64,000 nucleotides of DNA, from NCBI GenBank assembly GCA_043228905.1, contig JBHGNT010000012.1, positions 17,112,001 through 17,176,000 of the forward strand, in the 5' to 3' direction. Positions 31,101 to 45,280 of the stretch are shown piece after piece. The first letter of the stretch is position 1, and the number at the start of each line of letters is the position of its first letter. Origin of the DNA: Azolla caroliniana (taxonomy: Eukaryota > Polypodiophyta). The translations under genes and the position numbers were made by a program. The notes under the pieces were generated by a model. The model was given only the letters and a program-made list of their open reading frames with translations, was not told the DNA's origin and did not search any database.

Positions 31101-34100
31101 AAACAAAGGCTTAGGCAAGAATGAAAGAGTGTGGCCGTGAACTTACTTTGATGAAAAATTCTCCACCACATGTAATGATGAATCAAGTATTATATATATA
31201 TATGTAGGCATTATCAATTTCGTTGCATAAGTTCCTCTTTGCTTGTATTTCTTCATGCCATTTACTTTTATTGAGAAATCTTTGTTTGAACTGCCCACTT
31301 ACTATGTTTATGCAGCATTTACCACGATACCGATAACTATATTATTAAGAATGGTGCATGAATAAGGTATTATCAAAAGCATACTTCGGAAAATTTCTCG
31401 TCTATATATATGTCGATAACGATGTCCATACTAGCATGTGTATACATGCGCTTCTTTGATTTTGGGTGTTGGTTTGTTTTATGCACACCTCAAAATGTGG
31501 AATCACCAAGAAAATTCTCATTTATTACATGGAACATGCATAATAAACTATGCAACTAACAAAACATTAAATAATGCAATGATCCAATTTTCAAATCAAA
31601 ATATACATTTTCACTGATTCGATATCCAAATGTTGAAAAAGAATTATATAAAATTTTGTTTGTGTGTGTGTACATGTGTGTTAGGTATACTTTCGTGTTT
31701 GTCTGTGTCTGTGTGTGTATGTATATATATATATATGTAATGTATGGGTTTCTGTCACCCATGAACTTTAAGATGCATATAATACTTGTAACTTAGGTTT
31801 CCATGATTGAATGATATAACTAAAAAATATGCATTTTTATTTAAATGATATGTAACATCCTACCAAATTTCATAGTACACTATCCATTACATTTGAAATC
31901 GGATGGAGTGTTGTGTTGCATATGTTGTATACATTGGCCACTTCAACTCAACATTCTAGATGCAAGAATATGTTCTCCATTTCCTTCCATTGTATGATCC
32001 ACAAAGACACTAGCATACGTCTTGAGTCTTGACGACTTACTAACGATTGAAATGTTGAGGTCAAAGATTATTCATATTTAGATTGATTGACAAAGAGTTT
32101 TCTTTTCGAGCCCCCCCCCCCCCCCCAAAAAAAAAAAAACTAGAGGCTTTCAAAGAATGCATTCATGATTCATTCGAATGGTGATGCGATAACTTGAAAA
32201 ATAAGAGCTTTTCTTTAGATCAACCGACGGAACATATATAACAGTTGAGACAATAGTTGTTTTACACATTTGATATGTTATGAGACACCAATTTATTCGT
32301 GATCTTATTTTACAACTTTTGTACAACCATTTTGATGTCCTTGTTTGCTCTACAACTAATTCGATTACATCTTCTGATCATAAATTGATCATTTATTATA
32401 ATGCATTCTTGATAGGGTAATAAGTCAAAATTACCTTTCTAAAAGGGAGTAAAAAAAACGATTCGTTCCACACTTCAAATTCCAATGTTTTCTGATGAAA
32501 TCTTTCTACGGAATTCGTTTCACTTTGCATCTCATTGTATTTTAAATTGGAAGTTGTTGTATAACATTTAATTCGTTTCTAATGCATCAATAAGGCAAAG
32601 AACATAACTAGGCCCCTATCTTCTGATCATATGCTTGTGGCAACCAAATCCCTTAACTAAATTCTCATACATAACAAGGATTAAATTTTACATAGCTTAC
32701 AAGAAGCCTTTTTGAAGGGGATCATCGATGAGGAGTGTAAGAGTATGAACTTATTTCATGGCATTAGTGCATTGATATAAATGACAAATGGCTAGTAGAC
32801 AAAAACCTTACACAACAATCAACATATATCGAGATGCAACATAATAATTTGACATGGATTTTGAATAAGACAAGCCGAATGATGTTATTTTTCACTCTAC
32901 CCATCTGTTTATCATGGAAATCATGATAGTTACGACTATATGTAACATTAATGATGTTGAACTGCAAAATGTTGGACGAATATTCTTACAATTAGACACG
33001 TCCTCTTATTTTGAGACTTCTATAAAAAAAACATAGTCATGCAACATGTTTTCTACTATTACGAGAATTAAATAACGCTAAAAAGTTTATCACTAATGCA
33101 CTATTACTTGTAATGCGACATCTTAATATGCACATGATCTTTTGTCTTGAGACATATGGGTGCATGTGTTGTAAACAATGTTAGGAGACGTAATCAGTTG
33201 AACCTTACTTTTACAATGAGATACTAAATAATGAATTTCGAACAAGGCAATAAAGTCCAAAAATCGTAACAGAATGCTCTTTCTTACTCGTTACAAAGGA
33301 AGTTGAGGCTAACACATGATGCCCTCATTCTCTTGTAGGAGTCAATTCTTTACTATTACGAAAAGATAGTTGGCGTTTTTTGTGAGGACATAATAAATAA
33401 TGAGCTTATTCAAGGAACATGCCTCGTTAGGACAATCTAGTAAACAATTTCCATAGTGAAGACCCTCTAAAGAATTTACTTACTACTTAATTCCATGAAA
33501 TTTAGGATTTTATTATATTTCCGTTTCCTCTCGTTCACACTCCTTTTATACATCGGACTTGATGGAATTATTGGTGTATCCAACAATGTAAGTGTAATAC
33601 GATTATTTTAATGTGTGTGAGTCCATGGGTGAGTAGTAAAGCAATCAAGGTCCGAATATAATGAAGATAGTGTACATGTCGAAATGTTGAACGAGCTCAA
33701 TAAAACCATATTTTTCATTCGACGAACGTCTACTTGGGGGGTTGTGCTCGCAAATAATTAATTCCGTATTCAACGCTGAATGCAAACGTAGTCTTAAATT
33801 GATCATATATAGCATAGAATATAGCTTAGGGGTGTGTTCATTGAATATAATATGAAGACAAACAAAAATAGTGTTATTTAAAGCCAATACCAGGAGACAT
33901 AAAGTAGGATGATCTTAATTGTTGTAGCTCATGCTAACTAATTAAGCGTAGGTGTGAGCACCAAGTCAATGTTTTGCGTACAGTATAAAATTTGTCGTGA
34001 CCAAACCAAAGGCACACTTTTGTCTACAACACGATAAAATATCGTAATGGGACAATGGGGCAAGGAAGGCGAACATATAAAACCAACAAATGTGATGGGC

Positions 34101-35520
34101 AAAGCCGCCTTTTCTGCACTACATTTCATGTGATCTATCTAGGCAGATTTTCTATGATATCATAAGCAATAGTGTATGCATTGTGCTATTGAAAACCCTT
34201 TGTGCGTATTAGAGTGACACATGCATATATCATACACATTTTATATGCACACAAATGTGCATACAAAAACGCCAACGCCCTTCCTCATGTTGTTGAATTG
34301 AGTGCCACGCACATGAGCTCATCGGGATTCAAGCTCAAGACCCATTGCACTAAGTCGAGTGTCACCTTTAGGATTGTCGCCCCATTTTCAGTACCCCTTA
34401 CAGATTTGGCATTACAAAAACTAGCTCTATTGTGTGGCTCCTATATCAAGTACGTTGGTTTGTAATCGAAATGATCCGCAAGACATGGGCAAAGCACAAA
34501 GGGACATCGATGAGTCTGACGAACCATCATGCCTCTGTTTTCTTTTTTCTGGAGGTTCCATTAATCTTCGCCAATCAACATGTTGAAATTGACACTAAAA
34601 GAAGCAATTGGACCTCACCAAGTCGCTATTCTCTGACACTCTAATGGTGAAGTGACCTTTTTTTATCGCCTACGTTTGTGTTCTCATCATGGATATGTAG
34701 CAACCATGAGCTAATTTGGATTTACATAAGCACAATCATCACGCATTTGTTGTACGAAAACAGGGTGGATGTAGCTAAATTCATATTTACATGTATCACA
34801 CTAAGAATTAAATCGACAATCAAATAGAAATGAATTCAATGACACCATTTCCTAAGAAATGGCGAGAAGCAATATACAAGCACAACTTTCACGTCCATTT
34901 ACATAACTAGAAGATTTTAACTCATATACAAGCATAACTTTCACATCCATATAGATATAGATAATATAACTAGAAGATATCATGTCGGATACACGCATAG
35001 AAGGTTGAAAGAGTTATTCCATTACATTTGGGTTCAATACATTAGGTTTCGGGACCATGGGAGGGGGGGTTAACTCAGGTTAGGATAATGTATGTGTAAT
35101 GTAAAGAAAACCTACAAGCCCGACAAACTAAAGTGAGCTGCTATCATCTCTACATAGAGGCCGAAAATGACCATTTGTTACAAGCATACAAATGTCACGA
35201 GTAGTAAGTAGGAAGGGTCCATAACAAGGATAGAGATAAAAGGCCCAATTTAGCATGACCTAACTTTAAAAAGGAGTCTCAACAAATTAAGGCTAGAGAT
35301 TAATCCCATTTTCTTCTTCTTTTTTTACATTACTTTCACTAGGAATCATCCAACTTTGACAAGGCTAGAGATAAGCCCATTTTGAGACTTGACTTTGACC
35401 TTCATAAGAAGTGGTGGTGTTCATAACAAGCATACATAGATGGATAAAGATAAGAGAGATAAAGCCCATTTTTGCATGTGAGAGGAAGGATTAGGTTGTT
35501 AAAAAAAGGAGCCCAGAAGC
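28137..35520. other. AT-rich intergenic region without recognisable genes
   Basis: I found no frame with homology or codon structure. Small items are present. A tandemly duplicated segment lies at about 29250-29380 (TTAGTGCATA-GA-TGAGATTTGAAC). A diverged tRNA-like SINE remnant lies at about 30565-30645. AT and TG microsatellites occur at about 31189-31203 and 31660-31737. A C14/A12 run is at about 32110-32139. Short frames under 90 codons here look random. Confidence 0.7.
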
Positions 35521-35569
35521 CATGAATGAGTGTGAGAGAGAGAGAGAGAGAGAGAGACTCTCTCCACAC

Positions 35570-38167
35570 TTAGAGCTTCAGTTCAAGGTCTTGGGGGCTA
35601 ATGATGATGGTATCATCAGTTGGGCATTCTTCGTGGATTTGCTCACCCGCCCACGCCTTCACTACGGGGTCGCTCACGACTTCCTTGCTTTCGGCGTAGG
35701 GCTCCGCACACCCGGCCCCGGCCCCACCCCCACCGGTACACGTGCTGGCAGTCGGCGAGACGTAAGAGTAGCCGGGCCGCCAGAGCGAGGAGGAGAAGCT
35801 CGATGAGCCCGGATGATGATGGCCGACCCAAGGAGCCATCCAAATCCCACCTCCTCCTCCTCCCGTAGTTGTGGCAGCTGCCGGGATTACCGGGGAGGCG
35901 ATCCCACTCTGGCTCGAGGAAGCCACGACCACAGATGCAGCCCCGGACCCTGTACCGGCAGTGTCGTGCGAAACCGCCCTTAGCAAGGGGGAAGGTGGGC
36001 ATGAAGCCGTGGCGCCCCGTAGCCTCGCCCCGAATGCCTGGTTGCTACTGCTGCTCGACCACGCATTGAGCAAAGCAGTGGCGGCACAGTCAGCAGGCAA
36101 TGATTGGTGGTGGTGGTGGCCGCCATTGGTAGCCGCCATAGGAGGAGTAGCATTGCCGTGTTCTTTGATCCCATTGGGAAGTAGCCTCGTGTCCCACAGG
36201 CCGTTGGCGTGGTGGTGGTGGTTGTCCCGTGCTCGGGGGCTGAGGCACGTGGGCGAGCTGAGGGGCGGGGTCACAGGGGCGCTGTACGAGCTCCCGCCTC
36301 CATAGCTCAAGAGCCTCGCAGAAGATGAAGAGGACGAGGAGAGGCCCTTGAGCCACGGGATCAAGGACGCATTCTCAATGGTCGTGGTGGTCGTGCCAGG
36401 TGTTGCCGTAAGAGAGGCTGCTCCTCCTCCTCCGTAAGGGGCGTTTCGCACCGGGCTCGGGCAGGCTGATGAGGCCGGGCTCGGGTACGAGGATGAGGCC
36501 GGGCTCATGAATGGAGATGGCGCGAATCCCGTCTCAGGTGTCCTCGCTGGGGGCTTCATTCCCTGAGATCGGACATACAACACAGAATCATTCAGAGAAA
36601 GATTGAGATTAGTTTATTCATTCATTCAGCAATTCATTCATTCAGTAATTCAGTGATTCATGGATTGATTGACAGGTAATTGATTCCTTCCCCTTCCGGA
36701 GATGGATCAAAAGCCATTACTGGGGTGAGATTCTAACATGCGCAGGCTATACATTCCAAAAAGAAGCAGAGTTAAGCCTAACACAGAGCAGATTACAAGT
36801 GAATCTGAAAGATGTTTCCATGGCATTAGTGGCTCGCTCTGCTTGAATACACAGACAAATCATAGATTCCTGGCATCTTCTAATATTTCGTAAACAACTG
36901 TTTGAATCAACAAAGACATGCGTCTCCTCTTAGAATCCTGACAAATATCCAGAGAAGATATGTCGGTTCTCTTTTTTTGCGAAAAGATTTCTAGATCTAT
37001 TGCCCCTTCTTTACCCTACATTTCTGTAAAGATCCGTAGCCATGGCGTTAACACGGATAGTGTATTCTTTAATCGCTGTAAAGATCTACGGTTGTGGATT
37101 TATTTATACAGACAATGCATTCTCTCAAGTCTGCAAGCAGATATGGCATTCTGCTTTTTTCTATTGATGTTTCTGCAAAGATTCACAGATTGAAAGCAAA
37201 GCCTGTATTAAGTCTGGAGATTCACATCTATAGATTTCAGGCAGAAATGAGTTGTCTTTTCTTTTCTCCTGCATGCGTGATGATGGACTGACACAATGGA
37301 ATTTTTCGAAGTAGTCCTGCAATAATTGACATGCAATGGCTTTTATCTACTCTGCAGATTATCTATCCGTCACAGACATGGCTCTCAGAGGGGAGGTAAC
37401 TTCCCATATCTCTGGAAAGAAGACGACCAGCAGAAATGGCTTGTCGCTCCAGCCTCTAATCTACAGAAAAAGCAGTTCTTTTCTCCTGCCTCTTCAGCTA
37501 AGATCGAAATATTTCAATGATAAGCAAAAAGAGAAAGAAGCCATGGCCAGAAGACTTAAGCTCCGGCGAACATTCTAACACATACAGTGCTGAACAGACT
37601 ATTCTGTTATTTAATTTCTCTGCTAAATGAACCACATATGCTCTGCAAAAATCGATATTCACAGACAGGAAACGATCTACAAACAAGAATTTCTATCCCA
37701 ACCAAAGGATCGCATTTTCCTCTGAGAAGACCGACAGAAGAACCAAAGAATGTTATAAGAAGAAGCCATGGCAGAAACAGAAGAAAGGAACTACTCGAGA
37801 ATGCATTCTTGAACAGAATGCACATTTTCTCTACGGAGGAGGTCTATGTGTGTATATAAATTCAACACAGATAATGATTATCTGTGCATATACTCGAGAA
37901 CAGATCATTAGGGTAAGCAGAAGCCATGGCAGTTGATTAGTAAGCAATTACCTTCTTATAGGTGAGTCCGTCTTCTTCGACGACCCAGCCTGCTTCGATG
38001 CAGAGAGCTTTGAGGACTTCATTGTTGTCGCAGTGCTTGGGGAGCTTATAGTTCCCATAAGTTCTGAGGCCTGCGTAGATCTTGGCGGCGATGGCGCGCC
38101 TCCTTCTCTCCCTCCTCCTGTTGTTCTCCCTTTCCTTCCACGTGGGGAGGCGCGAGCCAGAGGTCAT
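35570..38167 (-). CDS. BZR1/BES1-family brassinosteroid transcription factor (BEH3/BEH4-like)
   Basis: Two exons, 38167-37952 and 36562-35570, join at a GT-AG intron of 1,389 bp in phase 0 (YKK then GMK) and give 402 residues. Exon 1 encodes [16 protein letters not shown] and the basic bHLH-like DNA-binding domain ([32 protein letters not shown]). Exon 2 has Ser/Pro-rich GSK3-type sites ([24 protein letters not shown]), Gly/His runs, then [12 protein letters not shown] and a C-terminal LELKL EAR motif. Family members act in the nucleus on brassinosteroid genes. The intron position is that of the family. Between the Arg near the 14-3-3 site and PVTPP there are about ten extra residues. It is longer than Arabidopsis BZR1 because of low-complexity tracts. 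Confidence 0.95.
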
Positions 38168-38419
38168 GGCGGGGAGGATGCCGTCCGATTCTCGCCTTCT
38201 ATCTTTAGGTACCTGGTGGGAAAAGATGGGGGAGCAGCGATGGCGATGGCGATGGCGAAATTGGTGAAGCTCGAACCTGCGCAGTCCAGAACACTGCAGA
38301 CAGACAAGGCGAGAGGAGGAAGGAGAAGATAAGTTCACACACAAAAAGGAGGAAGTGAAGAAGGCAAAAGCTCACAGACACACAGACAGAGAAGATTAGG
38401 AGGAGGATGAAAAAAGCTC

Positions 38420-38670
38420 ATATACACAGGAGAAATGGAGGTCGAGAAGAGGGAAGGTAGTCAGAGGAGAAAAGGAAGCAGGAGAAGAAGAAGAAGAAGA
38501 TGATCATGAAGAAGAAGAAGAAGAAGAGGAAGAAGAGATGGAGTCGATTCATGGGCAGACGGAGAGGCAGACATGACTGACAGACAGACACAGACAGAGA
38601 GACACAGAAACAGAAGCAGAAGCAGAAGATCACTGGTCCGGAGAAGAAGAAGAAGAAGAAGAAGAAGAAG
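38420..38670. repeat. GAA/GAAGAA microsatellites upstream of the BZR1-type gene
   Basis: Runs of AGAAGAAGA occur at about 38480-38535 and 38640-38675, with CAGACAGACACAGA between. They lie 300-500 bp before the start codon, in the likely promoter or 5' UTR. Confidence 0.8.
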
Positions 38671-38689
38671 AAGAAGACCAAATGGTTCC

Positions 38690-38700
38690 CAGAGAGAGAA

Positions 38701-38739
<39 letters not shown>

Positions 38740-39743
38740 AGAGCAGTGTGTGTGTGTGTGTGTGTCTGTAGAGAGAGACACACAGAGGGTAGAGGGAGAG
38801 TCTAGAGAGAGAGAGAGAGAGAGAACAGAGCAGTGTGTGTGTGTGTGTCTGTAGAGAGAGACACACAGAGGGTAGAGGGAGAGTCTAGAGAGAGAGAGAG
38901 AGAGAACAGAGCAGTGTGTGTGTGTGTGTGTCTGTAGAGAGAGACACACAGAGGGTAGAGGGAGGATCTAGAGAGAGACACAGACGGAGAACAGAGCAGA
39001 GCAGTGTGTGTGTGTGTGTGTGTCTGTAGAGAGAGACAGAGGCAGAATCTAGAGAGAGACACAGACGGAGAAAAGAGCAGAGCAGTGCGTGTGTGTGTGT
39101 GTGTGTGTCTGTAGAGAGAGACACACACACACAAACGGAGAGCAGAGCAGAGCTGTGTGTGTGTGTCTGTAGAGAGAGAATCTTGAGACAGACACAGAGG
39201 GTAGAGGGAGAGTCTAGAGAGAGATACACACGGAAAACAGAGCAGAGCAGTGTGTGTGTGGCTCTGCCTGTCTGTAGAGAGAGACACACAGAGGAGAGAC
39301 AGAGGGTAGAGGGAGAATCTAGAGAGAGAGACAGACACGGAGAGGGTGCAGATCGTAGAGATAGATAGAGTCTAGAGAGAGAAGGACACGCGGACGGGGG
39401 GGCGCCGAGTGTAGAATGAGAGTCTAGAGAGAGAGAGAGAGAAGTTAGAGAGAGAATCTAGAGAGAGAGACACGAACAGGGTGCCGATTTAGAGGTAGAG
39501 TCTAGAGAGAGGGTAGAGAGAGAATCTAGAGAGAGACAGACACGAACAGGGTGCCGATTTAGAGGTAGAGTCTAGAGAGAGACTCTAGAGAGAGAGAGAG
39601 AGGAAGGGAGAGAGGAAGGCGTGTGCGTCCGTGTGTCTAGAGAGAGGATGTGCGCGTGCGTCTAGAGAGAGGATGGCACATGATCGGACTCGCGCGCATG
39701 CATGCATGCATGCATGCGTTCTAGAGAGAGGATGTGCGGCTCT

Positions 39744-39775
<32 letters not shown>

Positions 39776-39780
39776 CGCGC
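38690..39780. repeat. Compound GA/TG minisatellite upstream of the BZR1-type gene
   Basis: Seven units at about 85-bp spacing (38742 to 39247) have the order GAGCAG, (TG)n, TCTGTAGAGAGAGACACA, GGGTAGAGGGAGA and TCTAGAGAGAG. They are followed by shorter TCTAGAGAGAG repeats to 39780. An alternating GCATGCATGCATGC run is at about 39697-39717. Long open frames here are artefacts of the repeat. GA-rich tracts in plant promoters can bind BPC/GAGA factors, which is only a possibility here. Confidence 0.85.
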
Positions 39781-40560
39781 ATTGTGCAGTGTGCATTTCT
39801 TCCATTTGTTTTTTTTATTATTATTCTAGTACATTTGCTATTTATTTATTATTTTATTGTTAAAAACTAGTATTCTATTTTTGGGGCTATTTTATTTATT
39901 CTACTCGCGTAGCTCGCTTATTATTATTATTTTAACATGGCCATTTTATTATATTTATTGCTATTTTTTTATTTGTATCGCTATTTGAGTATTTTATCCC
40001 CTATTTTTTTATTATTCTGTCGCTATTTCGATTATTTTATCCCCCAATTTGGGGTTCTTTTTTATTTATTATTTGTTTTTAATTGCTGTTCGATTCATTT
40101 ATTATTTGGTTTATTTGGATTCTGACATTTCCTCTCTTTTTTATTATCTTTTTTGGTTTGTTTGGCGGGGGGAGATCCTTTTATTTTATATATTTCTTTT
40201 TATTAGGCCAAAATTATAGCTAATTAATTCACTTATTTATATTTCTGTCCTCGCCTTCTTCTTTTTCTGACCCCCCTCCCTCCCAAAATCGATGCCCGAA
40301 GTGTCATATTTAATAATTTTAAAAGGAAACATAAATAAAAATTTAATTAAAAGCTTCTCACTTTTTGTTTTTGGCGAGCCCGTGCAAAAGCAAAAGCGGA
40401 GGGAAGGGCCCCACTCGCTCTGACTCGCACGTGCGAATCTCACACGTGTGCTTTTCCCCCTGCCCCCAAGGCCCCAAAAGATGCGTGGGGTACCCTTCTC
40501 TATCAAAGCTTTATGAAATTCCTATTACACCCCTCTGCCCCTTTCACAATATCATGTGTA
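39781..40560. other. AT-rich intergenic stretch
   Basis: TTATTTATTATT-rich sequence with a GC-richer patch at 40370-40490. No gene, RNA or element end is recognisable. Confidence 0.6.
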
Positions 40561-40562
40561 TA

Positions 40563-41125
40563 TACATATAGTAAAGAATGTACATATGTATGAATGTGTG
40601 TATGTATTTATGTATGATTATGCATGTATGAATGTATGTAGGTATGTATGTATGTATGATTATGCATGTATGAATGTATGTATGTATGTATGTATGTATG
40701 TATGTATGTATGTATGTATGTGTATGTAATATAGGTATGCAATGTATGTGTGTGTATGTATGTATGTATGTGTATGTAATATAGGTATGCAATGTATGTG
40801 TGTGTATGTATGCATATGAATGTATGTATGTATGTATGTGTGTATGTAATGTAGGTATGTATGTATAATGTATGTATGTATGTATGTATGTATATGAAGG
40901 AATGTATGTATGTATGCATGTGCATATGTATGTATGTGTGTAAGTATGCATATGTATGTGTATGTATGTATGTATGTATGCATGTGCATATGTATTTATG
41001 TATGCAAATGCATGTGAATATGTATGTATGTATGCAAATGCATGTGCATATGTATGTATGTATGTATTTATGCTTTTACATATGTATGTATGCATGTACA
41101 TATGTATGTATGTATGTATGTGGAT
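40563..41125. repeat. (TATG)n microsatellite, about 560 bp
   Basis: Almost pure TATG/TGTA tetranucleotides with scattered changes. One 45-50-bp block ending GTAATATAGGTATGCAATG is duplicated at about 40725 and 40780. The open frames on both strands are repeat artefacts. Confidence 0.9.
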
Positions 41126-42194
41126 GACTCTTTACGTTTGGGTGTGGTGCTAAAAGCCTGAACACATTGGTCGGCCTGCCTTCAGCCTTCCACAATCTCT
41201 CGCCTTATGCCCGTCTTACTTTCATCATGCATGCAGATGCCCTTACGAAATGCATGACCTTCCGTAATCAAGGGTTTAATGCATGATCTTCTTGTATTAA
41301 CTTCACTATCGTTGGGTGGCTTACCAAATGTTTGACAATTGTCTAGGGTTGTCTCTCTTATCTTTTATCATAATTTGCTTGCCCTAGTTGTAAGTTCTTA
41401 GACTACTAAACTTGGGCCCTTTGCTCAAGGCTTGACTTTCGTACATCTCTATCATATCAAACATATTTTTCTTAATTTACTAGATACCATTGTGGAATGT
41501 AAAGGTTGAAGGAATGACTTAAATGGTCTCCATCGAACAACCTTACCAATTAGATCTCTTTTTTCTCGCAAATCTATGTTTGTGTTAAAACAAGATGATA
41601 ATACAAAACCTTGCTATCTCAATTACTTCATAAGTAGCAATATGGCAATGGCAAAGTAAACCCTCTCAAGTGTTGAGATGACATAATCTACCTCCTCTTG
41701 GGACAACATCCTCATAACCAATTAGCTCTTTCTCTCTCTCTCTCTCTCTCAGAAAAATAAGGGAACGTGAGCTACACCGCCTAGAAGCCATGGCTGGGGC
41801 ACTCTACATCGGGACCACGGATCACACCCACACCAAAACCCTTTATGACCTCCGACTTCTTTTGGAGAGGCTTGGGTGAAAATGAAAATAGGCTTAGTGC
41901 AAAGTCATTTCCTTTATCGAATGTATTACACCATACCACGTTTTGTACAGTACTAGAACTCTTTTATCTTAAGTTCTGTTTTTATTTTATTTATTTAGTT
42001 TTGATGATTGGATAAATACCCCATTTCGTTGTACACCAATTGTCTCATGGGCCAATTTTGGCCTTAGAAGACGTTGATCTCTCTCTCTCTCTCATCCCAT
42101 AGTTCAAACTTCATATATTGATAACCCATTTATCTCATTAGTTAAATTTCTTGGATATTGATTGTCAGTTATCAATTTACACCATGCAAAACTG

Positions 42195-42345
42195 TGCCCA
42201 TTCAATCTATCTAGTGGTAAGCTATTAGATTATCAATGTGAGATGATAGGGTAATATATGTTCGAATCCCCAATTCAATCTATCTAGTGGTAACCTATTA
42301 CATTGATTATTGACAAGAGGTAATAGGTTCAAATCCTCGTATCCC
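42195..42345 (+). repeat. Tandem pair of tRNA-like SINE units
   Basis: Two units of about 75 bp begin CAATCTATCTAGTGGTAA (A-box-like) and end GTTCGAATCCCC or GTTCAAATCCTC (B-box-like). The acceptor arms do not pair well, so these are not functional tRNAs. Confidence 0.55.
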
Positions 42346-45280
42346 ACGCTTTTTTGTTACACCATCTACTACCTCTTAACCTAAATGTCAAATCAATGTA
42401 TCGGACATATGACTTTTATGGTCTCCTAGCACATCTTTGCAGCACCATATATTACGTCTCTAAAGGACATGGCACATCAATGCATCTAACTAAAGTCATC
42501 GTGGTCTCAAAACAGTTGACAAAACCATCTCAACAATTGGTCAATTGGCTAACCCAATCTCTCCCTCTTTTGTTCTCTCTAGCCATACCTTTAACATATC
42601 CACTTATTCATTAAACCTAATTAGTGTTTTGCTCCTTCAATTAATTAGCATTCACCAATTTGATGAGCTCCCGCATAATTCTAGGCATAGTACAAGAATA
42701 GAGCAATGAGATTTACAAACATTCATAGGCTACGCACTTTATGTTGTGCAAACCACCAAAGGGTGTGTGTCATGTGATGCCACAGAAGGTCGTGAAAGAT
42801 GACATCAGAAAAAGGCAAGGAAGTCTCATACTCTTTCAACAAAAGTTTTGAAGAGGTTGTGAGTGGCATGGGATCTCTTCAACTATCAAGCAACATTTGT
42901 ACTGCCTCTCTATCTCTAAGTTATTGGGCTTTGGACCATAAATATCATATCGGAGCTTGTATTCTCCTTCATTGAAATTACTAAATCACTTTAGTGATTA
43001 CGATATGTCACACACTCAGGTCAAATTTGGCCTCCTCGTGGACGATAAAAACTCTATTCTATTCTCTCTCTCTCTCTCTTTTATGGCCATTGGCCTCTTT
43101 AGAGACATTAATATGCTTCTTAAGTAGTGTTCCTCTCTCTCTAGGCTCTCTCATCTACTCTTTTGAAGGAAACATTCATCGTTCCCATGTCTTTAGCTAG
43201 TAAATTATTTTTACTAAGTAGTATCATTCTATGTCTCTCAAGTTCCCAACAACCTCAAAGAGCCTAATAAGTAAATATAAGCTCGAAGTTTCCCTTCCTT
43301 GAAAGTCGAAGCTAGTCGAGTCAAGATTGCCTTGTTTATTACTCTTTGTCCTAGGCTCTCTCTATCACACACACATTGACTAATATCAACAATTATTTCT
43401 TACCATTGCCTCTCTAAAGACCCTATCCTCTAATTGCACTAGATTGATTAGTTTTGTGAATTCAGTCAATTTAAAATTGGATGGTTTTTGGGTCAACCCA
43501 TAATTATAGAGGTATACTGGTAGTTTTCCATAGTTTCTATCAATTACGTTCATTACTATACCATGTGTCCAAGATCGGGTCATATGACTAAAGCACCTTC
43601 TAAATCTGATTCTATAAGCCCCAATAGATAATTAACAAAGGCCTTGGGTGAGGAAGTTAAGCCTTTGGATTTCTTGTCTATGAAAGTATTGTGCAACAAC
43701 CTCTTGGTATGTTTTCCAATATACCCATGTCTTCTTACTCCTTTACATTCATTGTTCACATTGTTAAATCGTTAATGATAATCATCACATTATAAAGAGT
43801 GCTCGAATGCATTAATTAAAATTGTAAAAATATCGACACTTTGGAGTGGTGTTTTGAGATTATAAGAAATGGTTTCATGAGGTAGAGGATGACCATAAGG
43901 AACGCTCTCATAGGAGCAATGTGGTGTAACGACTACCTGAAAATCCCTCACACGAGCTACTATGATTTGGGAATAATTAGTTTGATAGGAAATAAGTTCA
44001 CCCACTCATTTAAACTAATATATCCAAGACATTCGTTAGTTTTTACTATTTCTACACATGATCTGTCACCATTTTTTTTCCTAAGTGTGACTTGGACCTT
44101 GGACTATGCTAATTCAACGATGCCTAGGATAAATAGATGAACACTTCAATAATGGTAATAAACATTTCCCAAAAGCGAGTGCACGCATATCGTGGTAACT
44201 TAGAAACAAGTCGTAAGTTTGTCCTAATTGACATAAAAGTTACCTTTGACATCCTAGACTCGCCAAGGATTAAATTATTGATGGCGAAATTGACAGAACA
44301 ATGATAGTATTACCATCAAGTTTTGATTGTTTACTCTTGTTTGTGACATTAGGATGTAATGACCATGAAAGGGCCCCTCCCCTTTACCATCATCATCCTA
44401 CACACTTTTAGAAAATTTCCAGCATGTAAAATTTATTTTACCTTAATGAGGAACAAAAGGGAGCAAGGCCTTACTTATACTACTCTACAATGACTCTACA
44501 AGGCTGACCATTGTAATGGATAAGTCCATGATGAATGAACACCTCAATAATGGAGCTAGAGATAAAGTGGTTTTTTCTTGATCGTTTTAACAAGTACATG
44601 ATCAAAAGTGCACACATATCTTTCAATCTTTCAGTTGTACAATGTCATATTTATTTAGCCCATCTCCACTTAGTATATTGTCTTCTTTTGATAAGGTTGG
44701 ATGCATATCATGCATTTTAATATTTATGATGCTTGAAATATATCAAAAAAGTCCCAAGTGTCTAACCTTCTAAGGCAATTTGATGTTCCACAAGTGCTTT
44801 GCTACGTGGCTATATTCTAATTTGCATATAATATTGAGTCGGCCAAGATTCATAAATTGCACGACAATGCCCAAGAAACACAAATGAAACCATCACCACT
44901 TTTTTCAGAAAGATTGTTTTTTTCATACATGGAATTCAATTTTATCATAACTAACCAATGAGTACATTGTGTGCCATTCGTAAGGCATGACAAACCGTTT
45001 AACTATGTAGTAGTTGCTAGGTAGATATAGTAGGAGGGTATTTCGGCATGACTACTTGTAAAAACAATTCCACATGATTTGATGTAGGGAGCAATTTATC
45101 CTTATTTGTTATTTTGTGACAAAATATACATAGATATACATGTCACACAATGACCTTTTGATTGGTCCAAATGAGTCTTTGGTTTGATGTGTGGATGCAC
45201 ATGCAATGTCATGTATCTTTTGCATTGTACTAGTATAATTTGGAGAAATTCAACCAATTTGCTCTACTGGTTTCCAAGAA

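Noticed and set aside
35620-36305. Plus-strand GC-rich frames opposite the BZR1-type second exon
   Set aside because: They are shadows of a high-GC coding exon on the minus strand.
38461-39338. Long open frames on both strands across the GA/TG repeats
   Set aside because: They consist only of Ser/Leu/Thr/His or Arg/Glu/Val/Cys repeats dictated by the minisatellite. No domain or codon bias.
40544-41153. Overlapping open frames rich in Tyr, Ile, His, Thr or Val, Cys, Met
   Set aside because: They are read-through of the (TATG)n microsatellite in every frame.
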